A DNA stretch of 64,000 nucleotides from WYEN01 sp049976205 (GCA_049976205.1 JBMFIR010000003.1:26975-90974), one strand, 5' to 3'; numbered from the stretch's first letter, positions 46,717 through 55,524 are shown. Made by a program: numbers and translations. The notes: a model not told the origin generated them from the sequence alone.

Positions 46717-46724
46717 TTTATAGA
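46717..46724 (+). promoter_or_regulatory. TATA box of the tRNA-Leu gene
   Basis: TTTATAGA within aaaatttatagataaa lies about 30 bases before the mature 5' end at 46751, the normal spacing for an archaeal TATA box with a very short leader. Confidence 0.5.
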
Positions 46725-46750
46725 TAAATCACGTATTAATAAATACATGG

Positions 46751-46854
46751 GCGGGGGTGCCCGAGCGGGCCAAAGGGGGCGGGCTCAAGTTCCAGCCTCG
46801 GAGCGAGAGACCCGTTGGCGTAGGCCTGCGTGGGTTCAAATCCCACCCCCCGCA
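46751..46854 (+). tRNA. tRNA-Leu(CAA) with a 20-nt anticodon-loop intron
   Basis: A class II tRNA with acceptor GCGGGGG/CCCCCGC, discriminator A, D arm CCCGAGC...GGG, T arm GTGGG-TTCAAAT-CCCAC and a 14-nt variable region. The anticodon stem is GCGGG/CCCGT and the loop would be CTCAAGA once 20 bases are removed, giving anticodon CAA at 46786-46788. The 20-nt insert at 46790-46809 lies between positions 37 and 38, the canonical archaeal intron site. It can form a small hairpin (TCC/GGA) with CTC/GAG pairing, a relaxed bulge-helix-bulge. The mature tRNA is 84 nt. CCA is not encoded. Confidence 0.93.
46790..46809 (+). other. tRNA-Leu intron (relaxed BHB)
   Basis: Twenty bases from TTCCAGCC to GAG interrupt the anticodon loop right after purine 37. 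Removal restores a 7-base loop and a 5-bp stem. The splice-site structure is imperfect (an A-C mismatch in the central helix), as expected for substrates of heteromeric crenarchaeal splicing endonucleases. Confidence 0.8.
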
Positions 46855-47045
46855 CTATGCTTATTCTTCAAGAAAGTAAAGGAGCATTATAACACATCGT
46901 CTCATTAATTAATGATAGAACAAGACATTGATGAAAAAGAATTTTATGAGAATCTATTTATATTATTCTTTACTTCTTTACTTTGGACACAGATCTTTAT
47001 CTTTTTTTATTCGGATGTCTAATATTTAAAAATTTTCATCTGTGA

Positions 47046-47249
47046 TATTTTACGACTATTACAGAAGCTTCTAAAACAATGATATCTACAGCACCTGCAA
47101 CAACTATAACATATGTGCTTACTTCTCCTGTTCAACAGACATCAGCTTTACAGACTACTGAGACTACGCCATTTCTCATTTCTATAATTATCATAGCTAT
47201 TATTATAATACTAGTAGTTATTTACGTATTAAAAAGAAGATCTTCGTAG
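47046..47249 (+). pseudogene. C-terminal remnant of a peptide-binding protein (stalk and membrane anchor)
   Basis: After an in-frame TGA (47043-47045) the frame encodes a Thr/Ser-rich stalk (TITEASKTMISTAPATT, SPVQQTSALQTTETT) and a hydrophobic anchor (FLISIIIIAIIIILVVIYVL) with KRRSS and a stop at 47247-47249. This is exactly how the binding protein at 7.7 kb ends. The roughly 550-residue solute-binding part that should precede it is missing. The interval 46855-47045 back to tRNA-Leu holds no recognisable coding remains. Directly downstream lie dppB (frameshifted) and dppC, so this was a dppABC operon. Confidence 0.75.
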
Positions 47250-47290
47250 AATCTGATTGCATAATTAGGATTAAGATAGTCGATGAGATC

Positions 47291-48270
47291 TTGAACATAA
47301 CAATAATTATTAGAAGAATTTCAATGGCATTTTTAACTTACGTGGTATTAAACATTATTGTATTTATATTACCTAGACTCATGCCAGGAAACTATGTAGA
47401 TTATATTGCCTCATCACGATTCCTTCCTAAAGAAGCTGTTGAAGAATTATATAAAAAATTTAGTCTTAATGAACCTTTATATATTCAGTTTATTAAGTAT
47501 TTAAGTAATGTGATGTTTTCTATTAAACCTGATTTCGGATATTCATATTCATTTTATCCTCTGAAAGCTCTAGATGTAATATTAATTTTTATGCCATGGA
47601 CAATATTACTTTTAACAGTAGCTACGATCACGACCTTTATATTCGGATCAATTTTGGGATTTATCGCGGCTTTATGGAGAGATAAAATAGTAGATAGAAT
47701 TGTTTCGGTTTTTCAATATTCACTATGGCTAATCCTTATTTTATTCTTGCAATGCTACTTTTAATGATCTTCTCGTATTACACAAAGATCTTTCCTCCGG
47801 GAGGAGCGTATTCAACAACAGTACAGCCTGGGACCATAGCTTTTATAGTAAGCGTTATATATCACATGATTCTTCCTGTGATTGCGTTAACAATAGGTAC
47901 ATCCGGACAATATGTTATATTAACGAGATCTATTATTATTAACAATATGACTGAGGATTATTTTAGAGTTGCTGAGGCTTTAGAATTAAAAAGACATAAG
48001 TTATTATTTGAATACGCATTGAAACCAGGTATTCTTCCTCTTATAACACTTTTTGGAATTAGATTCGGGACAATGCTTAGCGGAGCTTTATTAACAGAGA
48101 TCGTCTTTAGTTATCCCGGTCTCGGATATGTTCTATACCAAGCAATATTATCGAAAGATTTTCCCTTGATTCAAGCTCTATTCTATATGATGAGTCTTAT
48201 GGTAATTATAGTTAGCTTATTGCTAGATATAATCTACACAATACTAGATCCAAGACTTAGGAGGCAGTAA
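47291..48270 (+). pseudogene. dppB: Peptide ABC permease DppB, frameshifted
   Basis: Two overlapping frames together make one DppB of about 326 residues. The first (from TTG 47291) has RRISMAFLTYVVLNIIVFIL, FSLNEPLYIQFIKYLSNVMF and reads to RIVSVFQYSLW. The second, shifted by one base from about 47725, continues with NPYFILAMLLLMIF, the EAA loop (DYFRVAEALELKRHKLLFEY) and ETVFSYPGLGY-like LTEIVFSYPGLGYVLY. The break falls exactly at the conserved S-x-P-x-F segment seen intact in the 6.7-kb homologue (SSVPYFWLA). A single-base indel explains it; sequencing error cannot be excluded, but the binding-protein remnant upstream supports decay. Confidence 0.8.
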
Positions 48271-48273
48271 ACC

Positions 48274-49050
48274 ATGAATATAAGAAAAGCTGTCTTAATT
48301 ATAGTACTCTTAGTAGCTTTAGCATTTATTAGTCCTGTACTAGCGCCTTACGATCCTTTTCAGAGTATAGCACCACCTTACCAAAGCCCCTCTCTTCAAC
48401 ATTTACTCGGGACAGATGGTCTTGGCAGAGATATTTTCTCGCAATTACTATTTGGTTTACGTATCACACTAATAGTCTCTATGGCATCATCTCTCGTATC
48501 ATTAGTGATAGGTTTATTAATAGGACTTGCTTCTTCTCTGAGATCTATTCCTTCTCAAATTGTTTCAGCATTAATAGATTCCTTCATAGTAATACCTCCT
48601 CTTCTCATAATGATATTTATTGCTTCTATAATGGGTCCATTGCTATACTCAGAGATAATAGCAATATCTTTATCCTACTGGCCTCAGGTAGCGAAAACTT
48701 TTAGAGCTGAGACATTATCCATTCTTCAAAGAGCATATATTGAAGCCTCAGTAGCGGTAGGTGGAAATACTTTGTGGATATTAAGGAAGCACGTGATGAG
48801 GAATTTGGGCCACGTGATCTTGGCTAACTACACATATCTATTAGGTGTCTCCATAGTTAGTGAAGCTGTAATGAGTTTCTTAGGTCTCGCGGATCAAAGA
48901 TACTTTAGTTGTGGAATGATCTTTCGCTACGCATTTATTCAAGGAGCTATTTACTATGGTATGTGGCAATGGATCTTAGCTCCGGCCTTAGTAATAACTA
49001 TCATATCATATATACTCTTCGAGATCTCTAAAGATATACTTACTAAGTAA
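48274..49050 (+). CDS. dppC: Peptide ABC transporter permease DppC (in a decayed operon)
   Basis: The protein has 258 residues and is intact: LLGTDGLGRDIFSQLLFGLR, five helices, EAA loop (AYIEASVAVGGNTLWILRKH) and SFLGLADQRYFSCGMI, where the usual GLGDP is altered to GLADQ. It starts 3 bp after the dppB stop with SD AGGAGG. It is shorter than the homologues at 5.8 and 53.3 kb because it lacks their longer N-terminal cytoplasmic part. With no working binding protein and a broken DppB in front, it may no longer form a transporter. Confidence 0.85.
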   Translation: MNIRKAVLIIVLLVALAFISPVLAPYDPFQSIAPPYQSPSLQHLLGTDGLGRDIFSQLLFGLRITLIVSMASSLVSLVIGLLIGLASSLRSIPSQIVSALIDSFIVIPPLLIMIFIASIMGPLLYSEIIAISLSYWPQVAKTFRAETLSILQRAYIEASVAVGGNTLWILRKHVMRNLGHVILANYTYLLGVSIVSEAVMSFLGLADQRYFSCGMIFRYAFIQGAIYYGMWQWILAPALVITIISYILFEISKDILTK

Positions 49051-49132
49051 GGATCAAAATAACGCGTCTAAGATATTCACTGCGTTTTTCATCAAGATCT
49101 ATAGTACGAATCAAGAGTCGTAATCCTGTTTT

Positions 49133-49618
49133 TCACTTATGATCATTATCTTTATCTATCTTCCTCTTGCGAAATATGTACTCGGACTCGCCGCTAATAA
49201 TAGCGTCTCTAATTTCTCCGACTAACTCGTAGCCTAGTGATTTATAGAATCTAATAGCGCTATAGTTAAATGATGAGACCAAGAGAAAAATATTTTTCCT
49301 GTATCTAAAGATCGTGTCCTCAGCATATTTCATTAAAGCTCTCCCTATTCCAACCCTCCTATATTTTTGTGAAACAGCTATAGCTCTAATATAGCCACCT
49401 AGTGGGAATCCGTCGAAGACTCTAAATATAATAAATCCGGCTAGTTCACCGTCGTACTCAGCAACACCTATCCAACCTTCTTCTAATGCTGATAAAACAA
49501 TATCATAGCACATATCTGCAGTATATCCTAATGTTATATAAGGTTCTGTTGAAAGCATGATCCTGCATATAGCCTCAATATCATTAATAGAGCCTTTCCT
49601 AATAATAATAATAGACAA
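49133..49618 (-). CDS. GNAT N-acetyltransferase, RimI/Ard1-like
   Basis: The protein has 161 residues. The core contains GWIGVAEYDGELAGFIIFRV, YIRAIAVSQKYRRVGIGRAL with the acetyl-CoA loop RRVGIG, and FLLVSSFNYSAIRFYKSLGYELVGE, the N-terminal-acetyltransferase-like motif B. C-terminal Lys/Asp-rich tail. The substrate is not known; protein N-terminal acetylation is possible. It lies between the decayed dpp operon (convergent) and the permuted-SBP operon (divergent). Confidence 0.85.
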   Translation of the reverse strand: MSIIIIRKGSINDIEAICRIMLSTEPYITLGYTADMCYDIVLSALEEGWIGVAEYDGELAGFIIFRVFDGFPLGGYIRAIAVSQKYRRVGIGRALMKYAEDTIFRYRKNIFLLVSSFNYSAIRFYKSLGYELVGEIRDAIISGESEYIFRKRKIDKDNDHK

Positions 49619-49811
49619 TTCTCCCCCAATTACCTACTTAACTTTCTCTTAATTATAGCTATGATTAGACATATTATTTGAAGTATAGCTATGGCCCTGA
49701 GCTAATCGACAAATATAAATAAATAACAAAGATTTCTTAATCTCTAATATCTTCACGATATTTAGTTATTTATTAATTTTAAATCAATAAGAAATATGGA
49801 GTGGTGTGAAT

Positions 49812-52103
49812 ATGAATAGTTTTAGAGAAGCTATATCAAAAACCTTGGCTGTGATTATTGCTGTTGTAATTGTTTTAGCAGTAGTTGGGGTAGCTATTTA
49901 CCTAATGTATACTCCCCCCACACCAGCGACACCTACACCGAAACCCACGCCCACTACAAGTCCTTCTCCCACTCTAACTACGATTACAACACCCACGCCC
50001 ACGCTAAGCCCAACTCTAACAACACCCACTCCTACACCGACGCCAACGCCTACACCGACACCTACCCCCACAGTAACACCTGTCTCGTACAAGCTTCATA
50101 CACAAGTTCTCTACATCATATCTAATGATGAGTTAACTAGGATCCAGCTCTATAAATCTGGTGTTGTGGATATAGCTGTTGTTACACCTGCTAGATGGAA
50201 AGATCTTAATGGTACTAAGGTTGGAGATTTCTACTTGATCCTAATGCCTGATCCTAATAAGCCGAGACTAACGATTCAGCACATTATATTCAATACTATG
50301 AGAGCACCATTTAATATAACTGAGGTTAGACAAGCTCTCGCATACGCTGTCCCATACAGAACTATTCTAGACCAGGTATTCGGAGGATTATACACCGAGC
50401 TATACACAATTGTTCCCAAGGGAATGTTTGGATACACGGAATATGGTATAGAGAAATACACATTTAATATGACTAAAGCCATGGAGATAATTGATAAACT
50501 AAAGAAAGAGAAAGGATTCGACCCAAGTAAGTACACGATAACAATAATATACAATCTAGGAAGCACAGCACGAGCACAGATAGCGGCTCTACTACAGAAC
50601 CAGTGGAGTCAGCTAGGATTCAAAGTTCTTGTAGAGACATATAACTGGCCTCAGTATCTCAATAAAGTAGATCACTTCGACTTCGACGTAGCTCTACTGG
50701 GTTGGATACCTGATTACCTAGACCCAGACAATTACCTATCACCATTTGTTTGGGGAGGAGCAGAATTCAAAGAGATCAAGTACTACAAGAATGTTGCTCC
50801 AGAAGACGTCTCTAAGTATTTGGCTAAAGTCGAGGGAGTAATTGATACACCTAAGTTCATAGTTGCTGTGGGTCCGAAGGGTGAGGGAGCAAAGTATACT
50901 GGTCCAACGAATAAGCCGATTCTAGTAGTTAGTTATGTTCTAGATGAGGAGGCTACTAAGAAGAATTGGGAGAATCCATATGCAATGGTTAATATCGGGG
51001 CTCCGGGATGGAGAGATGTTCCTGTTAGTGCACTGGTTAAATTATCTAAAGTTGTTCTAGACCCAGAGGTTCGTGAGGCGGTAATTAATGCAGCAGTTAT
51101 TGTTTTCAATAGAGAGGCTCCAATGATCATGCTGGGTCAAGCGATTACTGAATTAAACTATGGTAGCTGGGTAAAGAATATGTACTATCCATTAACAACT
51201 TTCGCTAGATACGACTTAGTCTATGAGGATCCGAGAGCACCAGTTGTTGACACAGGTATTCTAGGTATTAAGAATGATCCTGAGACAATGGTTTTAGCAT
51301 ACATAGGTTGGCCAGACACGTTCGACACCGCAAAATCCTACGAAAGCTTTGGATGGGAGATCTTCCAGCAGATATATAGTAAATTAATTGATTACGAGTA
51401 CGAGAATATTGAGCCAGAGCCTCAGATAGCTACTGCGTGGGCATTTAATAAGAATGGTGATGAGCTATACTTCGTTATTAGAGATGGTGTACTAGCCTAC
51501 GATCCATGGAACAAGAAGACTTATCCAATAACAGCTGTTGATGTACTCTTCAGCATATGGAGAGTAGCTAGATTAAATCTAGATCCTACATGGCTCATAA
51601 GAGACTTCATAGATGTTAATGCATCAACGGTTCTAACAGTAGATGAATTCAAGAACATATTGTCACAAGGTTTAGTCACAGTCTACCACAGTAAACAATA
51701 TGAAATTAAATCACTAGATGAGCTACTTAAGGTATTCAATACATCAAATGTGCCTATAAATGGAGTTGTTAAATTAAAGCTGTACTCACCATATGCAGCT
51801 ATTCTCCACATATTCACTACCGCACCCGCCAGCATAATATCTATGCAGTACGCATTAGGAGACAAGTATCAGCAGGCTCTCGCAGACTCTAATAATGGTA
51901 GAAACCCAGCTGCCTGGGCTAAGTATGTTGTTCCTGGAGAAAATGACCCAACATATCTACTATTGAAGGACAAGCCTATAAGCACAGGACCATACTACGT
52001 GGCTAGCTATAAGGAGGACAGCTATATACTGCTGAAGATCAACCCATACTACTGGAACAGCGACATATGGGTTAAGCTATACGGATATAAACCCAAACCA
52101 TAA
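49812..52103 (+). CDS. Peptide-binding protein (SBP family 5) with circularly permuted lobes, N-terminally anchored
   Basis: The protein has 763 residues (start ATG 49812, GGTGTG upstream). An N-terminal membrane anchor (TLAVIIAVVIVLAVVGVAIY) is followed by a Thr/Pro stalk of about 55 residues. Residues 94-465 then match the SECOND half of a normal family-5 binding protein: LTRIQLYKSGVVDIAVV, HIIFNTMRAPFNITEVRQAL, YAVPYRTILDQVFGG, FNMTKAMEIIDKL, DFDVALLGWIPDYLDPDN. Residues 484-765 match the FIRST half: DTFDTAKSYESFGWEIFQQI, EPEPQIATAWAFNKNGDELY, VIRDGVLAYDPWNK, ITAVDVLFSIWRV, STGPYYVASYKED, INPYYW, where the chain ends. The gene heads a dppBCD operon, so it is expected to function. Confidence 0.85.
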   Translation: MNSFREAISKTLAVIIAVVIVLAVVGVAIYLMYTPPTPATPTPKPTPTTSPSPTLTTITTPTPTLSPTLTTPTPTPTPTPTPTPTPTVTPVSYKLHTQVLYIISNDELTRIQLYKSGVVDIAVVTPARWKDLNGTKVGDFYLILMPDPNKPRLTIQHIIFNTMRAPFNITEVRQALAYAVPYRTILDQVFGGLYTELYTIVPKGMFGYTEYGIEKYTFNMTKAMEIIDKLKKEKGFDPSKYTITIIYNLGSTARAQIAALLQNQWSQLGFKVLVETYNWPQYLNKVDHFDFDVALLGWIPDYLDPDNYLSPFVWGGAEFKEIKYYKNVAPEDVSKYLAKVEGVIDTPKFIVAVGPKGEGAKYTGPTNKPILVVSYVLDEEATKKNWENPYAMVNIGAPGWRDVPVSALVKLSKVVLDPEVREAVINAAVIVFNREAPMIMLGQAITELNYGSWVKNMYYPLTTFARYDLVYEDPRAPVVDTGILGIKNDPETMVLAYIGWPDTFDTAKSYESFGWEIFQQIYSKLIDYEYENIEPEPQIATAWAFNKNGDELYFVIRDGVLAYDPWNKKTYPITAVDVLFSIWRVARLNLDPTWLIRDFIDVNASTVLTVDEFKNILSQGLVTVYHSKQYEIKSLDELLKVFNTSNVPINGVVKLKLYSPYAAILHIFTTAPASIISMQYALGDKYQQALADSNNGRNPAAWAKYVVPGENDPTYLLLKDKPISTGPYYVASYKEDSYILLKINPYYWNSDIWVKLYGYKPKP
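49911..50085 (+). repeat. Low-complexity Thr/Pro repeat (surface stalk)
   Basis: ACACC/ACGCC-type hexamer repeats encode a (Pro-Thr)n linker between the membrane anchor and the ligand-binding part of the permuted binding protein. The GC-rich tract contrasts with the AT-rich surroundings. Such repeats tend to vary in copy number between strains. Confidence 0.8.
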
Positions 52104-52206
52104 TCAATGAATAATACGTGTTAGAAACAAATAATAAATAAATATTTTTTTAACTTATATGCTCTTTTAATCTTCGCATAACACTAATTAGTTGGGTTAA
52201 AGAGGC

Positions 52207-53265
52207 ATGGGCTTCGGGTCATTTATTGCTAGAAGAATAATAACCTTCATACCGACTATAATAGGTGTATTATTCCTAACATATATAATTGCATATGCTG
52301 TTCCAACAGATCCTGTTAGAGCGTGGGTCTCAGAGAAATTAACAGACCCGAAGTTAATAGAGAGGATCAGGGAGGAGTACAAGTTTAATGCGCCGTGGTA
52401 TGAGCAATTCGCATTTTTTGTGACAAGCATATTCACAGGATCTCTCAGAGACCCTGTTAGACACACGAATGTTTTTGATGAGATAAAGACTAGGTTCCCG
52501 GTGACAGTTGAGTTAGCTTTAGTATCCTTCATTTTTCTAGTAGCGATAAGTATTCCTCTAGGGATCTTGGCTGCATTATACAAAGATTCTTGGATAGATT
52601 TTCTCGTCAGGATCCTCGCGTTCTTCGGTAGCTCAATGCCTTCATTTGTTCTCTACTACTTCATGATCCTAATATTCTTCTCGTGGCTAAGAGCAACATA
52701 TTTAGCAGGGATCCCGATGATAAGTCTTCAATGCATGGATAAGTTAAATAATATAGCAACCACCTACCCAGTCATAGGTGGAGTAATCGCTAGCATAGGC
52801 TATGTCCCTCTCTTCGGAGGAGCCATGTGTGGTGAGTGGGACGTGGTCTCCGAGACCCTGAAGAGATTATATGTCCCAGCACTCTCTTTAGCACTACTAA
52901 ATGGTGGTTTTATCGCTCGTATAGTTAGAAATAGTTTTCTCGACGCACTTGGCTCCGAGTACATACTATTCGCTAAAGCCCGTGGACTGAGGAGATTCAA
53001 TGTGTGGAGACACGCACTTAAAAACACAATGGTTCCAGTAACAACTATACTCGGACTATCATTCGGGGGGCTGCTGTCAGGAGCTGTTATTGCAGAGACC
53101 GTATTCAATATACCTGGAATAGGTAGATACATGTATGAATCTATTATGAGACTTAATTTCCCAGCTCTAATTGCCTCAGTTCTACTCGTCGCATTAATCT
53201 ATGTAATCATTAACTTGATAGTCGATATATTATACGCCTACATAGATCCTAGAATAAGATACTAG
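52207..53265 (+). CDS. dppB: Peptide ABC transporter permease, DppB/OppB type
   Basis: The protein has 352 residues: IARRIITFIPTIIGVLFLTY first helix, an extracytoplasmic loop with EKLTDPKLIERIREEYKFNA, the SSMPSFVLYYFMILIF segment, EAA loop (EYILFAKARGLRRFNVWRHA) and AETVFNIPGIGRYMYESI. A 45-residue insertion in the middle (CMDKLNNIATTYPVIGGVIA, GGAMCGEWDVVSETLKRLY) is longer than in the 6.7-kb homologue and contains Cys residues that may form an external disulfide. Second gene of the operon headed by the permuted binding protein. Confidence 0.92.
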   Translation: MGFGSFIARRIITFIPTIIGVLFLTYIIAYAVPTDPVRAWVSEKLTDPKLIERIREEYKFNAPWYEQFAFFVTSIFTGSLRDPVRHTNVFDEIKTRFPVTVELALVSFIFLVAISIPLGILAALYKDSWIDFLVRILAFFGSSMPSFVLYYFMILIFFSWLRATYLAGIPMISLQCMDKLNNIATTYPVIGGVIASIGYVPLFGGAMCGEWDVVSETLKRLYVPALSLALLNGGFIARIVRNSFLDALGSEYILFAKARGLRRFNVWRHALKNTMVPVTTILGLSFGGLLSGAVIAETVFNIPGIGRYMYESIMRLNFPALIASVLLVALIYVIINLIVDILYAYIDPRIRY

Positions 53266-53275
53266 GTGAATACAA

Positions 53276-54367
53276 ATGAGAGATGCTGTATATAATTTAC
53301 TTAGTAAGTCTATTGATCTCTATGTGGCGCTTAGAGATAAAATAGATCCTCAGTGGTCAATGAGAAATGCTTCAAGAATAGAGGAATGGAGATTAATGGC
53401 TTACGCCTTCAGCAGATCCTACATTGGTTTATTAGGTGGATTAATAGTTTTCGTGACTATAGTGACAGCTGTTATCGGACCAATAATTGCTCCTCAGCCA
53501 TACTGGGTTTATCCTGTTATTGAGAATGAGAGCCTGAGATATCTCCCTCCATGTATACCCCCTATATGCTCTGGGGGCCCACTGCTGGGCACTGACGAGT
53601 GGGGCAGAGATCTTTTGTCAATGATTCTTTATGGAGTAAGGATCTCGTTTGTGATCTCTGTAGTCATAGTTTTACTAGGCGTCCCCATAGGGATACTACT
53701 CGGGTTAGTGGCTGGGTACAGAGGAGGATTAGTAGATGAGTCAATAATGAGATTAACAGACATGTTCCTCGCATTCCCAGGACTAATACTAGCTATAGCA
53801 TTCGCCTCAGTAATGCCTCAGAGAATAAGAGATATCCTAGAAGCCTCGCCACCACTACGAGACTTCTTATCAGCAATATTTGGTCTGAGACCACAGGAGT
53901 ATGGTCAATTAGCTGCCTTGATCTCTGTTTGGGTAGCTATGGTTATTGTCTGGTGGCCGGGCTACGCCAGAATTGTTAGAGGAACAGTCTTGAGTGTTAG
54001 AGAACAACCATTTGTTGAGGCAGCTAAGCTACTTGGTTTATCAACATCAAAAATACTCTATAGACATATTCTACCAAACATAATTTCCCCAATCATAGTT
54101 ATGATGACCTTTGATCTCGCTACCGCTACACTGGCAGCTGCAGCATTATCATTTCTGGGTCTAGGTCCGCAGGAGCCTGTTCCAGAACTAGGCTACTTGA
54201 TCTCTAAGGCCGGTCAATTCTTCCCTGAGAAAAGTCTTCATGTTGTTGCTATTGTCGGAAGTATTCTACTGATTATTGCATTAGGATGGAATTTGCTTGG
54301 CGACGCTCTGAGAGATGTTTTAGATCCTAAGACAAGAAGATCTCTTGAGTTCAGGAGGAGAGGATGA
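53276..54367 (+). CDS. dppC: Peptide ABC transporter permease, DppC/OppC type
   Basis: The protein has 363 residues. It has a longer N-terminal cytoplasmic region (about 55 residues), then a helix, an external loop with a PPCIPPICSGGP insertion, LLGTDEWGRDLLSMILYGVR, EAA loop (PFVEAAKLLGLSTSKILYRH) and SFLGLGPQEPVPELG. SD AGGTGAAT precedes the ATG. Its stop region overlaps the SD of the ATPase gene, indicating translational coupling. Confidence 0.92.
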   Translation: MRDAVYNLLSKSIDLYVALRDKIDPQWSMRNASRIEEWRLMAYAFSRSYIGLLGGLIVFVTIVTAVIGPIIAPQPYWVYPVIENESLRYLPPCIPPICSGGPLLGTDEWGRDLLSMILYGVRISFVISVVIVLLGVPIGILLGLVAGYRGGLVDESIMRLTDMFLAFPGLILAIAFASVMPQRIRDILEASPPLRDFLSAIFGLRPQEYGQLAALISVWVAMVIVWWPGYARIVRGTVLSVREQPFVEAAKLLGLSTSKILYRHILPNIISPIIVMMTFDLATATLAAAALSFLGLGPQEPVPELGYLISKAGQFFPEKSLHVVAIVGSILLIIALGWNLLGDALRDVLDPKTRRSLEFRRRG

Positions 54368-54368
54368 G

Positions 54369-55370
54369 TTGAGTAAGGAATTCACTGATAAACATGTGTT
54401 GATGGTCAGAGATCTTAACGTCAGATTCTACACATATGCCGGAGTAGTACACGCTGTGTCTGATGTTTCATTTGATGTGTACAGGAACGAGATAGTTGCT
54501 TTAGTAGGAGAAACAGGTAGTGGAAAAACTATGAGTACTAGAGCCATAACAAGATTAATTGAGGCCCCGGGTAGAATAGAGAGTGGATTAGTTCTTTTCA
54601 GGAGAAGAAATGGTTCTGTAGTTAATTTAATGAAGTTAAGTGATGAAGAGATCAGAAGGATCAGAGGAGACGAGATAGCATATATCTTTCAAGACCCCTC
54701 ATCGGCCCTAGATCCATTGTATACCATAGGTCATCACATAGTTGAGACAATACTTGATCACAAAAGAGTTATCAAGAGAATAGCTAGAGAAACAGCTATT
54801 AAAGTACTTAAGGAGACTGCTATACCTAATCCGGAGATCAGGGTTAAGAGCTATCCACATGAGCTCTCAGGAGGTATGAGACAAAGATCTGTTATTTCTA
54901 TGAGTCTAGTTAACTCACCTATTCTACTAATAGCTGATGAGCCAACAACTAATCTAGACGTAACCATTCAGGCACAGATACTTGATTTATTAAAAGATCT
55001 TGTTAAGAAGAGCAATATGAGTGTTATATTAGTGACCCACAACTTAGGTGTTGTGGCGGAGACAGCTGACAGAGTATATGTTATGTATGCTGGGAATATC
55101 GTTGAGTCAGCTGAGATCCAAGAATTATTCGAGAAACCACTACACCCCTACACGCAGATGCTACTTAGATCAGTTCCTAATCCTCTTAAGAAGATCGAGA
55201 AATTAGAGTCTATACCAGGCACAGTACCAACACTAATTAATCCACCGCCTGGCTGCAGATTCCACCCACGATGCCCATTCGCAATGGAGATCTGTAGAAG
55301 AGAGAAACCACCACTAATAGAGGTTGAGAAGAATCACTATGTAGCATGCTGGCTATATATGAATAAATGA
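54369..55370 (+). CDS. dppD: Peptide ABC transporter ATP-binding protein, DppD type
   Basis: The protein has about 333 residues. Walker A is GETGSGKTMST, then Q-loop YIFQDPSSALDPLYTIG, signature ELSGGMRQRSVISMSL, Walker B LLIADEPTTNLD and the H-loop VTHNLGVVAE. The C-terminal oligopeptide domain with GCRFHPRCPFAMEICRREKP may hold an Fe-S cluster. I place the start at TTG 54369, after GGAGGAGAGG; an in-frame TTG at 54345 lies before that SD. Most Dpp systems have a second ATPase (DppF); none follows here. Confidence 0.93.
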   Translation: MSKEFTDKHVLMVRDLNVRFYTYAGVVHAVSDVSFDVYRNEIVALVGETGSGKTMSTRAITRLIEAPGRIESGLVLFRRRNGSVVNLMKLSDEEIRRIRGDEIAYIFQDPSSALDPLYTIGHHIVETILDHKRVIKRIARETAIKVLKETAIPNPEIRVKSYPHELSGGMRQRSVISMSLVNSPILLIADEPTTNLDVTIQAQILDLLKDLVKKSNMSVILVTHNLGVVAETADRVYVMYAGNIVESAEIQELFEKPLHPYTQMLLRSVPNPLKKIEKLESIPGTVPTLINPPPGCRFHPRCPFAMEICRREKPPLIEVEKNHYVACWLYMNK

Positions 55371-55379
55371 GGTATAAGA

Positions 55380-55388
55380 TTTATATAC
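55380..55388 (+). promoter_or_regulatory. TATA box of the miniprotein gene
   Basis: An atttatatacc motif stands about 25-28 bases before the SD GGAGGAGAT (55412-55420), so the transcript would begin near 55408 with a short leader that carries the SD. Confidence 0.45.
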
Positions 55389-55424
55389 CTGAATAATTTT
55401 TACAGGAATTTGGAGGAGATACAA

Positions 55425-55490
55425 ATGGTAGCCAAGAAGAAGGAAGAGAAGAAAGAGGAGAAGAAAGAAGAAAAGAAAGAGAAGAAATAA
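55425..55490 (+). CDS. 21-residue Lys/Glu-rich miniprotein
   Basis: ATG 55425 opens a 21-codon frame reading M-V-A followed by alternating KKK, EE, KK, EE repeats to a TAA at 55490: 12 Lys and 6 Glu, nothing else beyond the first three residues. An unusually strong SD, GGAGGAGAT, lies five bases before the ATG, and a TATA-like box stands upstream. A long T-rich tract follows. The peptide resembles the charged N-terminal tails of archaeal ribosomal proteins, but no body follows. It would form a single charged helix. Function unknown. Confidence 0.6.
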   Translation: MVAKKKEEKKEEKKEEKKEKK

Positions 55491-55524
55491 ATCAATCATT
55501 AGACTAATTCAAATTATATAATTC

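Noticed and set aside
46912..47025. A 37-codon ORF between tRNA-Leu and the binding-protein remnant
   Set aside because: Phe/Ile-rich low-complexity translation, no SD and no match to the solute-binding protein expected there.
49898..50092. Antisense frame encoding a Val-Gly repeat opposite the Thr/Pro stalk
   Set aside because: It is the complement of the stalk repeat with no start signal or family.
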